The position numbers and the translations under genes are program-made. DNA of 64,000 nucleotides from Malania oleifera (lineage: Eukaryota > Streptophyta > Magnoliopsida > Santalales > Ximeniaceae), in contig NC_080420.1 of the NCBI RefSeq assembly GCF_029873635.1, positions 33,299,231 through 33,363,230 of the forward strand. Reading direction: 5' to 3'. Shown here piece by piece: positions 48,642-61,121 of the stretch. The notes below the pieces were generated by a model. That model was not told where the DNA came from. It worked only from the letters and a program-made list of their open reading frames with translations, and did no database searches. The first letter of the stretch is position 1, and the number at the start of each line of letters is the position of its first letter.

Positions 48642-50842
48642 TGTTGGTCTTACAAGGCTTCAAATCTTGTTTTGATGATAAAAAATCAGAGGAACTTAAC
48701 ATATTTGGTTAAGTAATGATATTTCAGGACTCAAGTATGTGAATATAAGGTCAAGTGCACACAAGGATTATTAAAAGCTTATACTCCAAAGAAAGATGAT
48801 CAAATGAATCTTAAAGGGTATTAAAGCATGGATTCAAATATGATCTAATAAAGTTTGAAGTACATTGAAGCATGAAGTTATAGATGAAACTTAAAGCCAA
48901 ATTCAAAATGAAGAATGGAAGCTACACATGAAGACTTACTGCTTAGAGTGCTTAAGTTTAAGAAGTCTCATGTAAGTACTTCATTTGATTTCAATATGGA
49001 TACATGAGACTCTTAGGTTAATTACTTGGACCTAGATACCTTTTAAAATACTTGGAAAATATTTTTATAAGGTTAAAATTTATTTCAAAAAGGTTAAAAT
49101 TATTTTTGGAATGAAAAGCACCAAAACAGGATTTTCCAATTTTTTTTCTTTTTTCTACATTTGTATTGATGAACATTGTTTTCTATTAAACACTCCTTAT
49201 TTTAAAAAGTGTTAAACATAAAAGTTGTAGGATTTCCCTTAGATTTTTTTTTATACTAATAACGTTAAAATTGGAGTTGTATAATGAAAGTTATACCCAA
49301 AATACTGAAGGCTGGTTGAAGTTGTCAAGTGACTAATATAATCTGTCTAGGCGATTGAACAACACCCGAGAGGACCTAGACGACTGACTTAGTATTTCTA
49401 GTCAACTGACTCCTTGCTAACTTCGAATTATCTGTGTTTTTAACTATCTAGGCGACTGATTCTTTATTTCTAGTCGACTGACTCTTTGAAATTCAGATTT
49501 TTTAAAGTAACAGGAAATTTCCAAAATTGAGTTTTTGAATTCTAAACGTTATGAAAACTTAGGAAACACTCTAAGTCACTTGGGGAACATGAAATACACT
49601 TTACAAACTCTATAAATACCCCCCAAGACAAAGGATTCAATACACCAAGAATTAAAATCAGCAATCAAGCTATCTTTACTTACAATCTTCAAAAAGCTCT
49701 CTTGCTCAAACTCTTGCTGAAGTTTCTACTGAGAATTTGCTGATTTAAAGCCACGGTTGTTTGAGTTTCTACTGAGATTTTCCAAATCTAAAGAACCCCG
49801 GTGATATTATTTTGAACTTCATTCTTTCTATATTGATTTTTATTGAAGTATATTGTGCTAATCAATTGTACTAATCAACTCTTATTGAGAGTGTCATTGT
49901 ACACCATTTGTTTTTGGTTTTTGTGACGATTCAGGATTGTTGGATCGTTGGATTTGCAAGAAGATGAATTCTTGTGTAACCAAGGGTGGGGTATCACTTG
50001 GAGAAAAGGGCTATATCTAATTGAAGGAGTGTTGTAAAAGGTTTGCTCTGCTCGTAAAGGAGTGGTATAGTGGAATCCTTAGGTGTGTTGCCTAAGGCAA
50101 GGACGTAGGTGGGTATAACTAAATCTCGTAAAACTCGCGTCTCACTCTCTTCCCTACTCTCTTTAATTTTTTGTTCATATTAACTGCGTGGTTGATTGTT
50201 TATTTTTCAGTTCATATACATTGCATGGATTGAAAATAAACAAAGCTGAAAATTAATTTGATATTGGGATTGTGGAGATCGAAAGGGAGTACGTTGGTTG
50301 ATCAAATCTTATTGCGGAAACCATAAGGGAGTACGTTGATTGATTAACACTTAAGACTCAAAAATCATTAAAATAAAATCAACAACGTACTTTAATCTTG
50401 AAAGTAATTGGTTTGAAATCTGAGTTTTGGAAGAGTGGTTGGAAATTTCTATGGTGTTTCATATTGAAAAATCAAGTGTATCTTGTGTATTAATAACATG
50501 GCTTTTGTCAGCTACATACATAAAAACTGAATCTTGGAAGCATTGCTGAGATTGTGTTATTATTTCATATTGTGACTCTTATCTTGGTTACCTTGGTTGG
50601 ATTGGTTTGTTTTATAATTGCTGAAAGATTTATTTACTAATCCTTAAAGCATTCAAAGTAAGCATACTCATTCATTAAGGTTGATAACTAATTTAATCTT
50701 CCGCTGCACTTATTATTGACAATCTTACATGTGTAATTGTTAAAACTAAAGAGGATTGAGAAAGAGTTTATTAAAAATGATTTAAAGAAAATTTTAAAAT
50801 CCCAATTCACCCCCCCTCTTGGGAGTACACCTTCCTTTTTCA
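48642..50842 (+). repeat. CO-C 3' LTR
   Basis: 2201 bases, TGTTGGTCTTACAAGG...CCTTTTTCA, a clear copy of the 5' LTR. It retains an exact TAGTCGACTGACTC (about 49463) where the 5' LTR has decayed versions, plus CTATAAATACCCC (about 49610). Confidence 0.92.
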
Positions 50843-51569
50843 TCCTTGATGCACTAAATAGTGAGTTTAGAAATATAATAATTAAGTAAAATAATTATAA
50901 AAATTTCTGTTTTTATTACTATGTTTTTAATTTATATTTTTGTATTTTTATTATATTTGATTAAAAGGTAAAAATGATCATTTATGCAATCCAAGTTTTA
51001 ATTTGTTTCAAAGTTAAAAATATTAATTAAATAGGTTGTTGATTTTTCATTTTTAACTTTTATTTCTGGTTTCATTTACATAATTTTGATCAAAGATATA
51101 AATTTGGCCCTAAGAATTCGACAGTTTGTAAAAGAAAGCTTGTTGTGATTTTAAAAGTAATGGCATTGTAACTTTTTAATTAAAAAGAAATATTTTTTTA
51201 AATTTCATCACAAGAATGTCTATTCTAGTTATTATGTTTCGCAGTGGGTGGAATAAAACTAATGAAAAATCATCTATTTGTGTGTAAATCATTTATTAAA
51301 TAAACATATTCTTATCTTTCAAAAGTAGACAAAACATTCCATAATGACAATGATATTCAACCATATATATATATATATTATTGTATATTTATAAAAGTAC
51401 GAATAATGTAAATAAAAAATATCATTATCTTTCATATTAAAATCACACATTTCTAAACAAATAAATTTTTATGCTTTATATATAAGTATAAATAGTGCGA
51501 ATCATTTTATGGATAAAAATATGCTTTTGTTTTAAAAATAAGACAAAACAATTCTAAAAGAAAACAAAT
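50843..51569. other. Host AT-rich segment, no gene recognised
   Basis: Continues the host sequence left of CO-C (joined through TCCTT). AT-rich, with a short (AT)n at about 51363-51378. The right edge depends on the uncertain CO-E LTR start. Confidence 0.6.
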
Positions 51570-52164
51570 TGCTGTAAAATGTAGCTCATATATTGAGTGA
51601 AACACATGTACAAAGAAAACATGGTGTGAAAACAAAGAAGTTGGTGTGTAGAAGAAACAGTCGACGGTTTTAGAGAGTTGCATTGACTATTTCTCTCAGG
51701 AATAAACCGTCAACGATTTTGCTCTATGGTTTCAGTTTCAGAAGAAATCGATCGATGGCTTTGCAGAGTTATATCAACGATTTGGTCTTGGGACTAAATC
51801 GTTAATTGTTTGTCTGAAACTGTCAACAGTTTTGCACATTTACTTAGCGTTGTCTTTTCAAATTTTGAATTGGGAAGTTGAATAGGTCAAGTTTCCAAGG
51901 GGGGGGGGGGGGACATTCGATGGTTGAACAGGGTTAATATATATACAATGTTGTATGTTGTAACTCAATGTCTTTGGACATAAGATAGTGAAAATTCACA
52001 GCTGTTTGCTCCTGTGGATGTTGGCATTGTTGAACCACGTAATTCTTCGTATCATTGTTTTATTGCTTTCATATGATATGTGTGATTATGTTTTCTGTAT
52101 ATTTCATCGTTGGTTGCTGCATTGTGTGATTCGGTTTTTCCACTGTGCATTAATTTGCACAACA
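51570..52164 (+). repeat. CO-E copia 5' LTR (start approximate)
   Basis: The 3' end (CACAACA, 52164) is fixed by the primer site AATTGGTATCAAAGC that follows. The left edge is placed at a TGCTGTAAAATG on family-like appearance only. It contains CAGTCGACGGTTTT and AACCGTCAACGATTTT-type palindromes (51658-51840) and a run of 14 G (51899-51912). Confidence 0.65.
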
Positions 52165-52190
52165 AATTGGTATCAAAGCAAGTGGTTACA

Positions 52191-52635
52191 ATGGCTTCTG
52201 GGATTTATTCTGTAAAGTTCGATGTCGTCAAGTTTGATGGATAGGGAAATTTCGTACTATGGTAGAGAAGGGTTGAGAATCTGTTAGTGCAACAGGGTAT
52301 GGTGATGGTATTATACGGAAGTCACCCTGAAGGCATGGATGAAGCAAGTTGGAAGGAGTTGGAAGTCAAGGTTGTGGCCACTATCAGGCTTTGTCTAGTT
52401 GATGATGTATTGTATCACGTTATGGATGAAGAATCTCCGGCGGCAGTTTGGCTGAAACTGGAAAGTCGGTATATATCCAAATCTTTAATGAACAAGTTGT
52501 ATCTTAAATAGAAATTGTATTGGTTTAAGATAGCAGAGGGTTTGGATTTGAAACAAAACATCAATGTATTCAATTAGATTATAAGTGATTTGATGCGAGT
52601 TGATGTGAAGTTAGAAGAAGAAGACAAGGCACTGA
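52191..52635 (+). pseudogene. CO-E copia gag, N-terminal half
   Basis: ATG at 52191 (MASGIYSVKFDVVKFDG) leads one frame with stops at 52242, 52263 and 52509. The frame shows the capsid motifs of a common plant copia group: NLLVQQGMVMVLYG, TIRLCLVDDVLYHVMDEESP, VWLKLESRYISKSLMNKLYLK and a KLEEEDKAL ending. It is cut at 52635 by the GY-E LTR. A 41-base remnant at 62716-62756 may be its continuation. Confidence 0.85.
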
Positions 52636-52783
52636 TGTCATGCCCCAGATCTGTTAGAGTCTAAGGTACGCCTTTCTATTATTACTTCACAAGCGACATA
52701 AGAAATAGAAACAACAGAAGTAAATAAAACTTCAAATACTTTCATACCAGAGTATTAAATAACTATGTTACAAGAGTATCTCT
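52636..52783 (-). repeat. GY-E gypsy LTR fragment (left), minus orientation
   Basis: Starts TGTCATGCCCCAGATCTG, the reverse complement of a gypsy LTR 3' end (compare TGTCACGCCCC of GY-G). Contains AACAGCAG-like and CATACCAGAGTAT phrases found at the same place in the GY-C and GY-G LTRs. After 148 bases it is interrupted by CO-F. Confidence 0.65.
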
Positions 52784-54332
52784 TGTCAGTCCAAGAGTAT
52801 GTCTAGAGGGGGGTGAATAGACGCTTTTTGGTTATAATGAAATTTTCTACAAAAGAAAAATATCTTTGCAAGATACAAGTGATTTTTATCACAATAAATA
52901 GCAAGGTAAATAACAAAAACAAATAAAGTAACTGAGAAAGAGAGAGAAGAGCTTGACACCGAGATATTAACATGGTTTGGCACCCAACCTACGTCCACGC
53001 CATGAGACCAACTCAAGGATTGCCAAATCCACTAAACAATCTCCTTTCAAGATGGAGAAGCTTTTACAAATTGGGTACCAAACCCATCTACTCACCAAGA
53101 GCTGAAAACAAGGAGTTCACCAAGAACCTCCTTACAAATGGCTCACCAAGAACCTTCAATCTCACAATGAAACAATAAAAAATATAGAGATTACAAAAGA
53201 TGCTCCTTCTTGAGCTGATAATACAAATTGAATCCTCACACTACTCTCTTGAGCAGTGATGTATAACAAGAATGAAGAGCAAGAGAGCTTTAAGCAAATG
53301 TAAGAACTTTGAATGCAACTACCAACGTAATCAACAACCAATGTTCAATTAATCAATTTAATAAATGCAAATGGCTGGTATTTATGGGAAATGGGACGAG
53401 CTAGTCATTGTTTAGCCGTTGGGCATTTATTGATGTAAGAGAAAGCAAAAAAAAAAAAAAGCCATTTGAAGCTCATTTATTTTGGGTATGTTCGCTGTTA
53501 ATCGTCGACGAATGCCATGGTTTCGTTGACGAGTTGCCCTCAGTCGTTGATGAGTCACACTCTTTCCTCGACGAGTCACCTAGGATGAGAAAGCATATTT
53601 AGCTACTGGAATTTTTCATCGACGAGCCAAGCTTATTCATCAACGAGTCAACCTTACTAGTTGACGAATCACTCCTATTCGTCGACAACTCGCCTGGGTA
53701 GAAATTTAACTTGGGCTATTGGAATTTTTTGTCAACGAATGCAATCCATTAGTCAACTAATCCTTTGTTTTTCACACTAATAAGCCTCTAAGTGAAGTAG
53801 CCCATGCAAGGACAAGTGTCGACGAGATATATTGATTAAAATGATAATTTAAACTTTTCCTAATGAGGTTTTAATGAGTTTAAGATGTCTTGTTTAAGAA
53901 ACCACGTTTGAAAGCTCGTTTTGACATCTTTTACACTAGCATGACTCGATATGCATGTGAAAACTCATTTTTGAAGTGCTATACTAATACGAACTATATG
54001 CACATGCATTTGCTCAGCTCTTGCAAGGTATTCTTACTAACATCACAAGCACAAGAGTTACAAGAAATTTCCTACCTCACACACGACCCAACATACATGT
54101 AAATATATACAAGACTTCACATAAGCTCCAGTTGGTTGTGCTTTAAGTATTCCTTGTGTAGAATTTTGCTCATTGCTTCATCATGGTTCATCTGATCCTT
54201 ATGCTTTCTTTGATATTGTCCTTTTAACCTAAACTGAGCTTGAGTATATAGATTAGTTAACCTGAGGGACACTAATAAGTTGTTATCATCAAAGCCTAAT
54301 GGATTGGGATACCTTATCCACTAAGGCTAACA
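52784..54332 (-). repeat. CO-F Sirevirus-like 3' LTR
   Basis: On the minus strand it starts TGTTAGCCTTAGTGG (54332) and ends GGACTGACA (52784), with TTCACCCCCC about 30 bases before the end. Palindromes of the TCGTCGACGA type (53500-53765) lie upstream, on the minus strand, of a TATA-like CATAAATACC (about 53370-53380). The PPT AAAAAAAGGGGGAGAT adjoins at 54333-54348. Confidence 0.8.
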
Positions 54333-55619
54333 ATCTCCCCCTTTTTTTATGTTGACAAACCATTGGTGTTCTTTGTAAGATTTTTCTTAAAAAGCTCCTC
54401 TTTAAAATATACATACTTGTTTTAAAAATTAAGAAAACATTCCTCCTCTTTACTGTATGCAATTCATGCATGGTAAAAATTATTCAACCTTGAGTTTCAT
54501 CATGATGCATAGTTTAGTTTAACAAAATATCCAATAGTTCAGCAGTATTTCCCAAATGACAATCAGTATATCCAACACAAGCATAATCGCCAACTAGTAT
54601 GTCCAACAGAAGTTAACTATATAAACAGTAGAACCAACATATAAACAATAAAGCCTGTGTATCACAGTATAAACTCAAAGTATCATGGTAGGCAGTGGTG
54701 CACAGTAGTTATAGAGATATCTTATGATATGGCAACGGAGAACTTCAAAGTCATGATCTTGTAAGATCATTCAATAGTACTCAAACATGACTTGTGTGAT
54801 ACAATAGTAAGTCTCAATAGTATTCTTATCAGAATATGAACATGTAAGAGTTAAGCTATGTATCAAAATATATGAGCATATGTTATGAACAAGAAGTTCG
54901 GTGATATCATCCAAATAGAAACATATTCATCTCAAAAATTGATGTTTCCCATGAGAATGTACTATGTTTAACAAGCATTACAACAACACAATGATTCATT
55001 TAACATAGTTATATACAAAAAAAAAAAAAAAACAGCATATATCAAAAGCAAGTGTCAAGTGTCAGTCAGCGTAGCGATCAACATCAGTAATCAACACCAA
55101 TAAAGCTTTTTCTCCCCCTTTTGTCGTGATAAAAAAAAAAGAAGAAAGGAGGGATCCTACTAGTTACGATGAAGGTGTTCAATAATGGTGGCTAAACTGG
55201 AGTTAACATGGGTCATGCGAGCCTGTTGTTCTTGCTACATGGATTCAAGGCATACGTGCATGCTTTCCTCCAAAGCATCAATACGTGCTGTCATTCCCAG
55301 CTGAAGCCTATCCAAGCGTTGTATGATAGGATCAACTGAATATGCCCTAGCCTCATGAGCATCCATGTAAATCACACGAAAGTGTTGTTTCCTAGCCGCT
55401 GCTTCTTCCTTCATTGCTTCCTCCACCTCATATACTAGCCCCCAACTGTTGGTCATGTTTCTTCCAGACCAATGCCTGGTCATCCCAAATAAAATGCATG
55501 TGATGTAGGGTAGCCTCTGTGTAGATGTTGTTCTGTGTGGGTGCAGTTCCTGGTATACCTGCTCTATGAATGTCGTAATGTGAAAAGAATTTCATGAGCA
55601 TTCGAGCAAAGGGTAGGCA
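54333..55619 (-). pseudogene. CO-F 3' internal region with env-like or transposon-protein ORF
   Basis: Between the polypurine tract and the GY-F insertion. A second tract (AAAAGGGGGAGAAAAAG, reversed, about 55098-55114) lies inside. Downstream of it on the plus map, a minus-strand frame (about 55619-55160) encodes CLPFARMLMKFF, YTEATLHHMHFI and, after a frameshift near 55440, VYEVEEAMKEEAAARKQ, then a heptad-like stretch (LDRLQLGMTARIDALEESM) to a stop near 55162. Similar proteins are found as an extra ORF between pol and the 3' LTR in Maximus/SIRE-type elements, or annotated as a putative plant transposon protein. No signal peptide or membrane segment is visible in the part left, so envelope function is not supported. 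54350-55090 shows nothing recognisable. Confidence 0.6.
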
Positions 55620-57682
55620 TGTAGAGACCTGAATAATTATCATAACTTAATAATAGAAGGAGGAGAGAAAAGGAAATTGTAAAGGGGGGGTCGCGTTCGT
55701 CGACGAAGTGGTTTATTAGGCTCATCGACGGGGACACGTGTCTCGTCGACGAGAAGATACCAAAAGGCTATTTTCTTCAACTTTGAATTTCGTCAGTGAG
55801 GAATAGTGTTCTTCGATGAATTTTCTTCATGACCTCGTCGACGAAGGTTAGTGTATAAATAGCATAAACCCTGGTTTTACAGCAAAAAATCACGAAAAAA
55901 ACTTCCCTCTCTCACTCCTATTCGGTTTTCCTCCCTTTTCTCTAAGATTTCGGGTTGGATTCTCATCGGTTTGACGATCTGAAGCCACCACGACACTCCT
56001 GGGAAAGTTCTCTACAAATCTATTGGAGTGGATCGTCGGTGGGGCTACCTTGAAATTCATTCCAAATTCAAGGCAAGGCTTTTTATTCAAAATTTGGTCT
56101 TTTTATAGTTATAGGAAGTGTTGTACACAAAGAATATTGAAGTTTAGTTCTGAGAGATATTGGTTTCAAGGTATTGAACGGGGAACCCTGCGGGTGTAGG
56201 ACTAGTATATTTCGGGGGGTTTCACTTCGGAAATCAGGTAAGGGAATAACTAAAGTAGTAATTTTTCCATGAAAATTAATATGAAAATATTAGTAGATTT
56301 ATGTTCAGAAAAGCATGTATTATATGTGAGTATTAATGAGAAAATGTATAATTGCGAAAATACTGCTGTTACATTGGAATGTATATTTTTAGTATAAAAT
56401 TCCAGAAGAAATGATTTCAGAATAGAAAGTATGATTTTATTCAGCATTGTGTGGCATGAATATTATTTTTACACAAACTATATGATGTCAAGGTAGTTTT
56501 TCAAATAAAGTATATTTTAGTGATTTTCAGAGATTATGAAATAATGTAGTACATTATGATTTTAAAATACATGATAAATAAATTATTTATTCAGATTGAT
56601 ATGTATGAAATGTTCGGCGCAAGGCCGTGATTGATAGCCGGTGCAAGGCCGTGTATGATGTATGATTTCAGCGCAAGGCCGTATATATGTATGATTTCGG
56701 CGCAAGGCCGTAGATATGAAAGTAAATGGCGCAAGTCCGTATGTATTTATGATATTACAGAAAATGCTATCAATCAATTTATGTTAAACACTATATTATC
56801 ATGTATTATATGTTATCAAAAATCGGATGATAGTTCAGTTCAGTTTCAGGAGCACGATACCGTAGCTATATAGATAAGATTATTACAGTTCAGACTTGTG
56901 CTAACCGCCCTTGCCAGTAGAAGGGGTGGGAGATGGATAGTCGATGTGGCTTTTAGTGTAGAGACGTCCACTTGACAGTCCGGACTAGGGTGTGGCGGGC
57001 CCATCATACTTACAGATATTTTTGACTCGGCAGTGGTTGGCCAGCCATTGTCGGGTCCCGCCTTTGGGCTGCACAAACCGTCATAGGGGTAATACATGAC
57101 ACCAGCTAGCTATACATCCTGAGTAAAATACAATATTATTAGTTATATCAGACAATTCATGAACAATATGATTTATTAGAATTATGAAATTATATGTTTA
57201 CACAATCATGTGATGTTCAGTATTTTCTAGCATGTGAAATGTACTGTATATCTACTATAGCACTAAATATTCATGTTGCCACACAGCTGTATTTAGTTTA
57301 TTTTCCCTTACTGAGAGGTGTCTCACCCCCAGCTTAAATAATTTTTTAGGAAACCCAGAAAGATTGGCGGACCGAGGTCACCATTGAGTTAGTTTGGTGC
57401 TGCCCCATTAGGAGGGTAAGTTTTGTACTAGGATCAGGAGATTTTTGTTGCGAGATCCTAGATATATTTTTGGATGTTTTGGGAATTGTATATAACACAC
57501 TGTTATGATGGATTGTAGTTTACTCTGGTATTACGTACCTTTTGGTTTGGAGAATGTAATTTATATTTACTACTTCTTAGGTTTCCGCTGTGTATGACAG
57601 GTGCATCCCCGTTACCCATGAGTTTAGGCTGACTATATATTATATGTGTTTAATTATACAGGAATTTAAGCAGGTTATTATA
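55620..57682 (+). repeat. GY-F 5' LTR
   Basis: 2063 bases starting TGTAGAGACCTG and ending GGTTATTATA (last CA decayed to TA). It has palindromes at 55693-55850, TATAAATAGC (about 55854), a (TC)n leader, four or five units of a CGGCGCAAGGCCGT array (56609-56742) and a TACTGAGAGGTGTCTCACCC block (57310-57329). It matches GY-C and GY-D LTRs in order of parts. Confidence 0.9.
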
Positions 57683-57685
57683 GTT

Positions 57686-57698
57686 TGGTATCAGAGCC
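57686..57698 (+). other. GY-F primer-binding site
   Basis: TGGTATCAGAGCC, the exact initiator Met-tRNA-type site, three bases after the LTR. Confidence 0.88.
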
Positions 57699-57999
57699 TA
57701 GGATGTTAGGTTATGTAGACTCTAGCATGCAGCAGTAATAATACCAGAGTATAGGATAAAGGAATTTGAGGTCTGGTTTTATAGTCTAGAAGCAGGACTT
57801 TGGTGATGGTTTGTGTGATTTTCTTGGGGTGAAGATTTTAGGAAAGCCATGTTAAACTATTGTCGGGTTGGGTATCTAGGTTCCAAGATTGAACCTTGAA
57901 TTGAGATCAGGAGTGATGAATTTGTTAAGGATATATTATACTAGTTAAATGATAAGTTATGGAGATAGGGTCCTAAATTAAGTTTATTGTCTTTTCAGG

Positions 58000-58316
58000 A
58001 TGGACCCTGGAGGTAGTAGCACCCATGCCAGTGGTAATAAGGGTGCTGGGCCCTCGGACGCTGCGGGCAGTGATTCAGATGCAGTTTTACGCAGCGTGAC
58101 ACAATAGGTTATGACAGAAATTGCCATGAACTCCAGGGACCTGGGTGGTTCGTATGCAGACCACGGAAGCTCGATTGAGAAATTCATTAAGATGAATCCT
58201 CCGGCTTTCTCAGGAGGAACTGATCTTGTTGTCGTTGAAAACTAGGTGTAGGAGATCGAAAAAGTATTTGCAGTGCTGCAGTGTACTGAGGAACAGAGGG
58301 TGCTGTTCACTATATA
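58000..58316 (+). pseudogene. GY-F gag, 5' piece
   Basis: ATG at 58000 (MDPGGSSTHASG) matches the GY-C gag start. It has stops near 58106 and 58242, then EEQRVLFT up to the CO-G insertion. Confidence 0.88.
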
Positions 58317-60451
58317 TGTTGACTTTATAGGTCACGCCCTGGTTTTGATAATGACAAATACTCTTGTATTTAATGAATATCTAGTTCATGTGCAAGTCTA
58401 TATTAGCAGACACATTGATGACACGTGAAAGCTCAAAGCTTGAAGACAAATTTATGTTCTCAATTGTAATATTCAGTAGTGAAATTTGTTTGTAATAGTA
58501 ATTAGGATATTTGGTTTGTAATAAGCACACACATCACATGCATGATTTATTTTGTAAGCTCAAACCAAATATGGACTAACAGTGACCGTAGAAAGACCTT
58601 AGGGTTTTCCCTTCGATCGACCAACACCGGACTTTTTTAGTGTCTTAATTATGGACATAAATGACCCTAGGACACACACATTTGCATATATGCTTGTTAG
58701 GCACTTGAATAGGGTTTTTTTGTTTCAAGACGGGACCGAAATGCACACTTGGTGCACTTTCGGTCGACCGGCCAACTCAGTTCATTTTGGCCTGGTCAAC
58801 CAAACCAGACCTAGGTCAACTGTTGACTAAGGTCCTGGTCGACCAAACCAACTCAGTTCAAAACCCCCTGGTCGGCCGAAACCCTCTTTGGTCAACATAT
58901 TGACCATTTGGTCGACTGAGCCAGGTTTGTTCTCCAACTACCTGGTCGACCGAGGGTCCTCGGAAGAAATCCCAGCAGTCTGGTCTACCAAACTAGCTAG
59001 TTCAAAATGTTCCGGTCGATCGAACCTCAAAAATATGAAAAATCGCCTTCTCCTGGTTGACCGAGCACTCAGTTCAAAATCCCCCTGGTCGACCGAACCA
59101 TATGAGAACTGGTCAACTGAAACATTTCTGGTTGACCGGACCTCTTGGGTTGGACCTAAATTTTTACCACGGTTAATATGCTTAAACAGGGTTAAAATAT
59201 TTTAAACGTCATTAAACTTTTCTAACAATCTTTAACAGGTCCCCAACGATCAAAAATTCTGATATGTCTATATATACTCTTTCATTTGGGAGAATTAAGC
59301 ATTGATTAGAAAAAATAGAAAATCAAATTCTCTCTCAAGCAAAATATTTCTCATTACTCATACTCTTCCAAATACACTCTAACTTACATTCAAAACTCAT
59401 TAAATCATCTGTAAGTGTTCTTGAGTGTTTAGATAGGAAGGTCTGCTCTCTCGTTGTTGTGAGATTGATCCATTTTTATTGAGAGCCAAACCAAAAGGAT
59501 TCTTAGGGGACTTTGTTGATAAGTTCATCCTAAGAAGACTTTACTAGATCTTCTAAGATTGCATATTCGTTGCAACATCTTGAGAAGCTCGTATTTGCTT
59601 TTGGTTGTGAAATATTTTCAAAATCATTTACAAATATCTATTGCTCTTTATTTTGAAAATCATTTGAGGAGATATTTGTTTTTGAAGTGAAACATCTTTG
59701 TTGCAATATTTATTCACTTATATATTTTTTGCTAAAAACAAAGATCATATATATTTTGCAAGTCCAAGCATATACATATTTATGTGATTGAGATATTCTG
59801 TTGATAGATACTCTTGAGGCTTGCTTGATATTCTATGTGAGCACGTTTGATTTTATACCTTGAAATACATAGATTGTCGTTGACACTCTTATGTACGTAT
59901 TACACTGATACAAAATACATTTGAGAGTTGAACTATTTAGACCACACTGAACTTACATTTTAAATCATCTATGGTGTTTGTGATTGTGCGCATTTGGGTA
60001 CAAATATGCTTTACGTGAAAGCACTTTTATATTGTACCATTTGATTGTATATCTGAAAGATTCCAGGCATGACCTGAGGGGGTGGTAATCCAGCCCGGTA
60101 AGGATTGGTGTAAAGGTTGAGGTCAGCCCTGTGTTAATTTGACCTGGTTTGTATAGGTGCCACTCCATCCGTTTAAGTGAGCAAGTTATTGTGATAATCC
60201 TTGTGCTGTTTTTCCAAGGAGGGGACATAGGCAGTTGGCCGAACCTCGATAACGTATCTATGTGTCACCCTTCTCTTTACTGCTTTCTGGTGCTTGTGTA
60301 ATTGATTAAACTGCTTTATTTAATTTATGATATTACTTGCACTAGATTAACCATAGGATTGTGACTATACTACTGTTAGGAGGAATACCTAGGGGTTAGA
60401 TTTTAAAAATACCAATTCACCCCCCCTTTTGGGATCACGGTAAAGCTAACA
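58317..60451 (+). repeat. CO-G solo LTR (Sirevirus-like) with target duplication ACATA/ATATA
   Basis: TGTTGACTTTATAGG...AAAGCTAACA, 2135 bases with no internal part. The flanks are ATATA (58312-58316) and ACATA (60452-60456), one C-to-T difference. Removing it restores continuity of the gag coding. U3 (58610-59140) has about ten GGTCGACCGA-type repeats linked to AGTTCAAAA, as in CO-D. CTATATATACTC (about 59267) is the TATA candidate and CACCCCCCC lies near the end. Confidence 0.9.
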
Positions 60452-61121
60452 ACATATAAACTGACTAGAGAGGCCGAGAGGTGGTGGATGGCAGTGAAAC
60501 TTCTAGAGCAACAGAGGATAGTACCTATGGAGATGACATGAGAGAGATTCAAGGAGATAATCTTTGATAGGTATTTTTCGGCCTTGTCCAAGGAAGCTAA
60601 GATAGAGGAGGTCCTGAATCTGAAGCAGGGACAGTAGACAGTGCAGCAGTACGTGGCGAGGTTCATTGAACTATATCGTTCCGCCCCATACATTATTCCA
60701 GATGAAGCGAAAAAGGTACGATAGTTTGAAAGAGGTATGAGGAAAGAAATATATAAGTAGGTGTTAATACTGAAATTGCAGGATTTTGCTGAGCTGGTTG
60801 ATAGGGCCACAATAGCAGAGGTTGGGGAGCGACTGGAGGCCGAGGAGTAGAGACAGAAGAAGAGATCCACCCCTTTTGGTTCCCAGTAGGGGGTTGGTCA
60901 TGGTTTGTGAAAGAGAGGTGACTACTACAGAGATCGGAGGTAGGAGACAGGGAATCGTGGTTTCCAGGGTGTGCATCCTTTTCCAGCTTGCCCGACTTGT
61001 GGGAAGAAACACTCGGGTGAGTGCCATGTCGGGTGAGGTATTTCCAGGGTTTTTGCTCTGACGCCGAGTGATGCTAAGGTAGTCAGCGACAAGTATGGTT
61101 AGTATGTTTTCATTTATAGGT
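60452..61121 (+). pseudogene. GY-F gag, 3' piece with knuckle, ending at a deletion junction
   Basis: Resumes with TYKLTREAERWWMAV (WW pair), ERFKEIIFDRYFSAL and LNLKQGQ, with several stops (for example 60537, 60636, 60720, 60757 and 60847). A knuckle-like CPTCGKKHSGECHVG lies at about 60990-61034, followed directly by ALTPSDAK, which in GY-C lies about 40 residues further on, so a small deletion removed the second knuckle. The sequence stops matching gag/protease at about 61121. Confidence 0.85.

Larger units (their letters stand above)
37550..50842 (+). mobile_element. CO-C Sirevirus-like Ty1/copia element, pol-deleted, with two nested insertions
   Basis: A plus-strand element with two LTRs of about 2.2 kb and a perfect 5-bp target duplication TCCTT (37545-37549 and 50843-50847). 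It has a primer site, a gag interrupted by GY-D, a second gag-like coiled-coil/knuckle frame, no recognisable RT or integrase, a tail with repeated polypurine tracts interrupted by solo LTR CO-D, and the 3' LTR. Very long LTRs, a long lysine-rich gag and several AAAGGGGGAG tracts before the 3' LTR are features described for Sirevirus/Maximus copia elements. Confidence 0.9.
55620..61121 (+). mobile_element. GY-F Ty3/gypsy 5' part, inserted in CO-F
   Basis: 5' LTR, primer site, gag up to the first knuckle and a protease-proximal scrap, all on the plus strand, then an abrupt junction at about 61121 with a minus-oriented LTR. The expected target duplication partner of AGGCA (55615-55619) is absent because the 3' half is deleted. 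Solo LTR CO-G interrupts its gag. Confidence 0.87.

Noticed and set aside
52972-53178. 68-codon frame MVWHPTYVHAM...
   Set aside because: It lies in the CO-F LTR transcribed region; this type of sequence recurs in Sirevirus-like LTRs and shows no protein motif.
5802-57698. tRNA genes at TGGTATCAGAGC sequences
   Set aside because: These are primer-binding sites beside LTR ends; no cloverleaf surrounds them.
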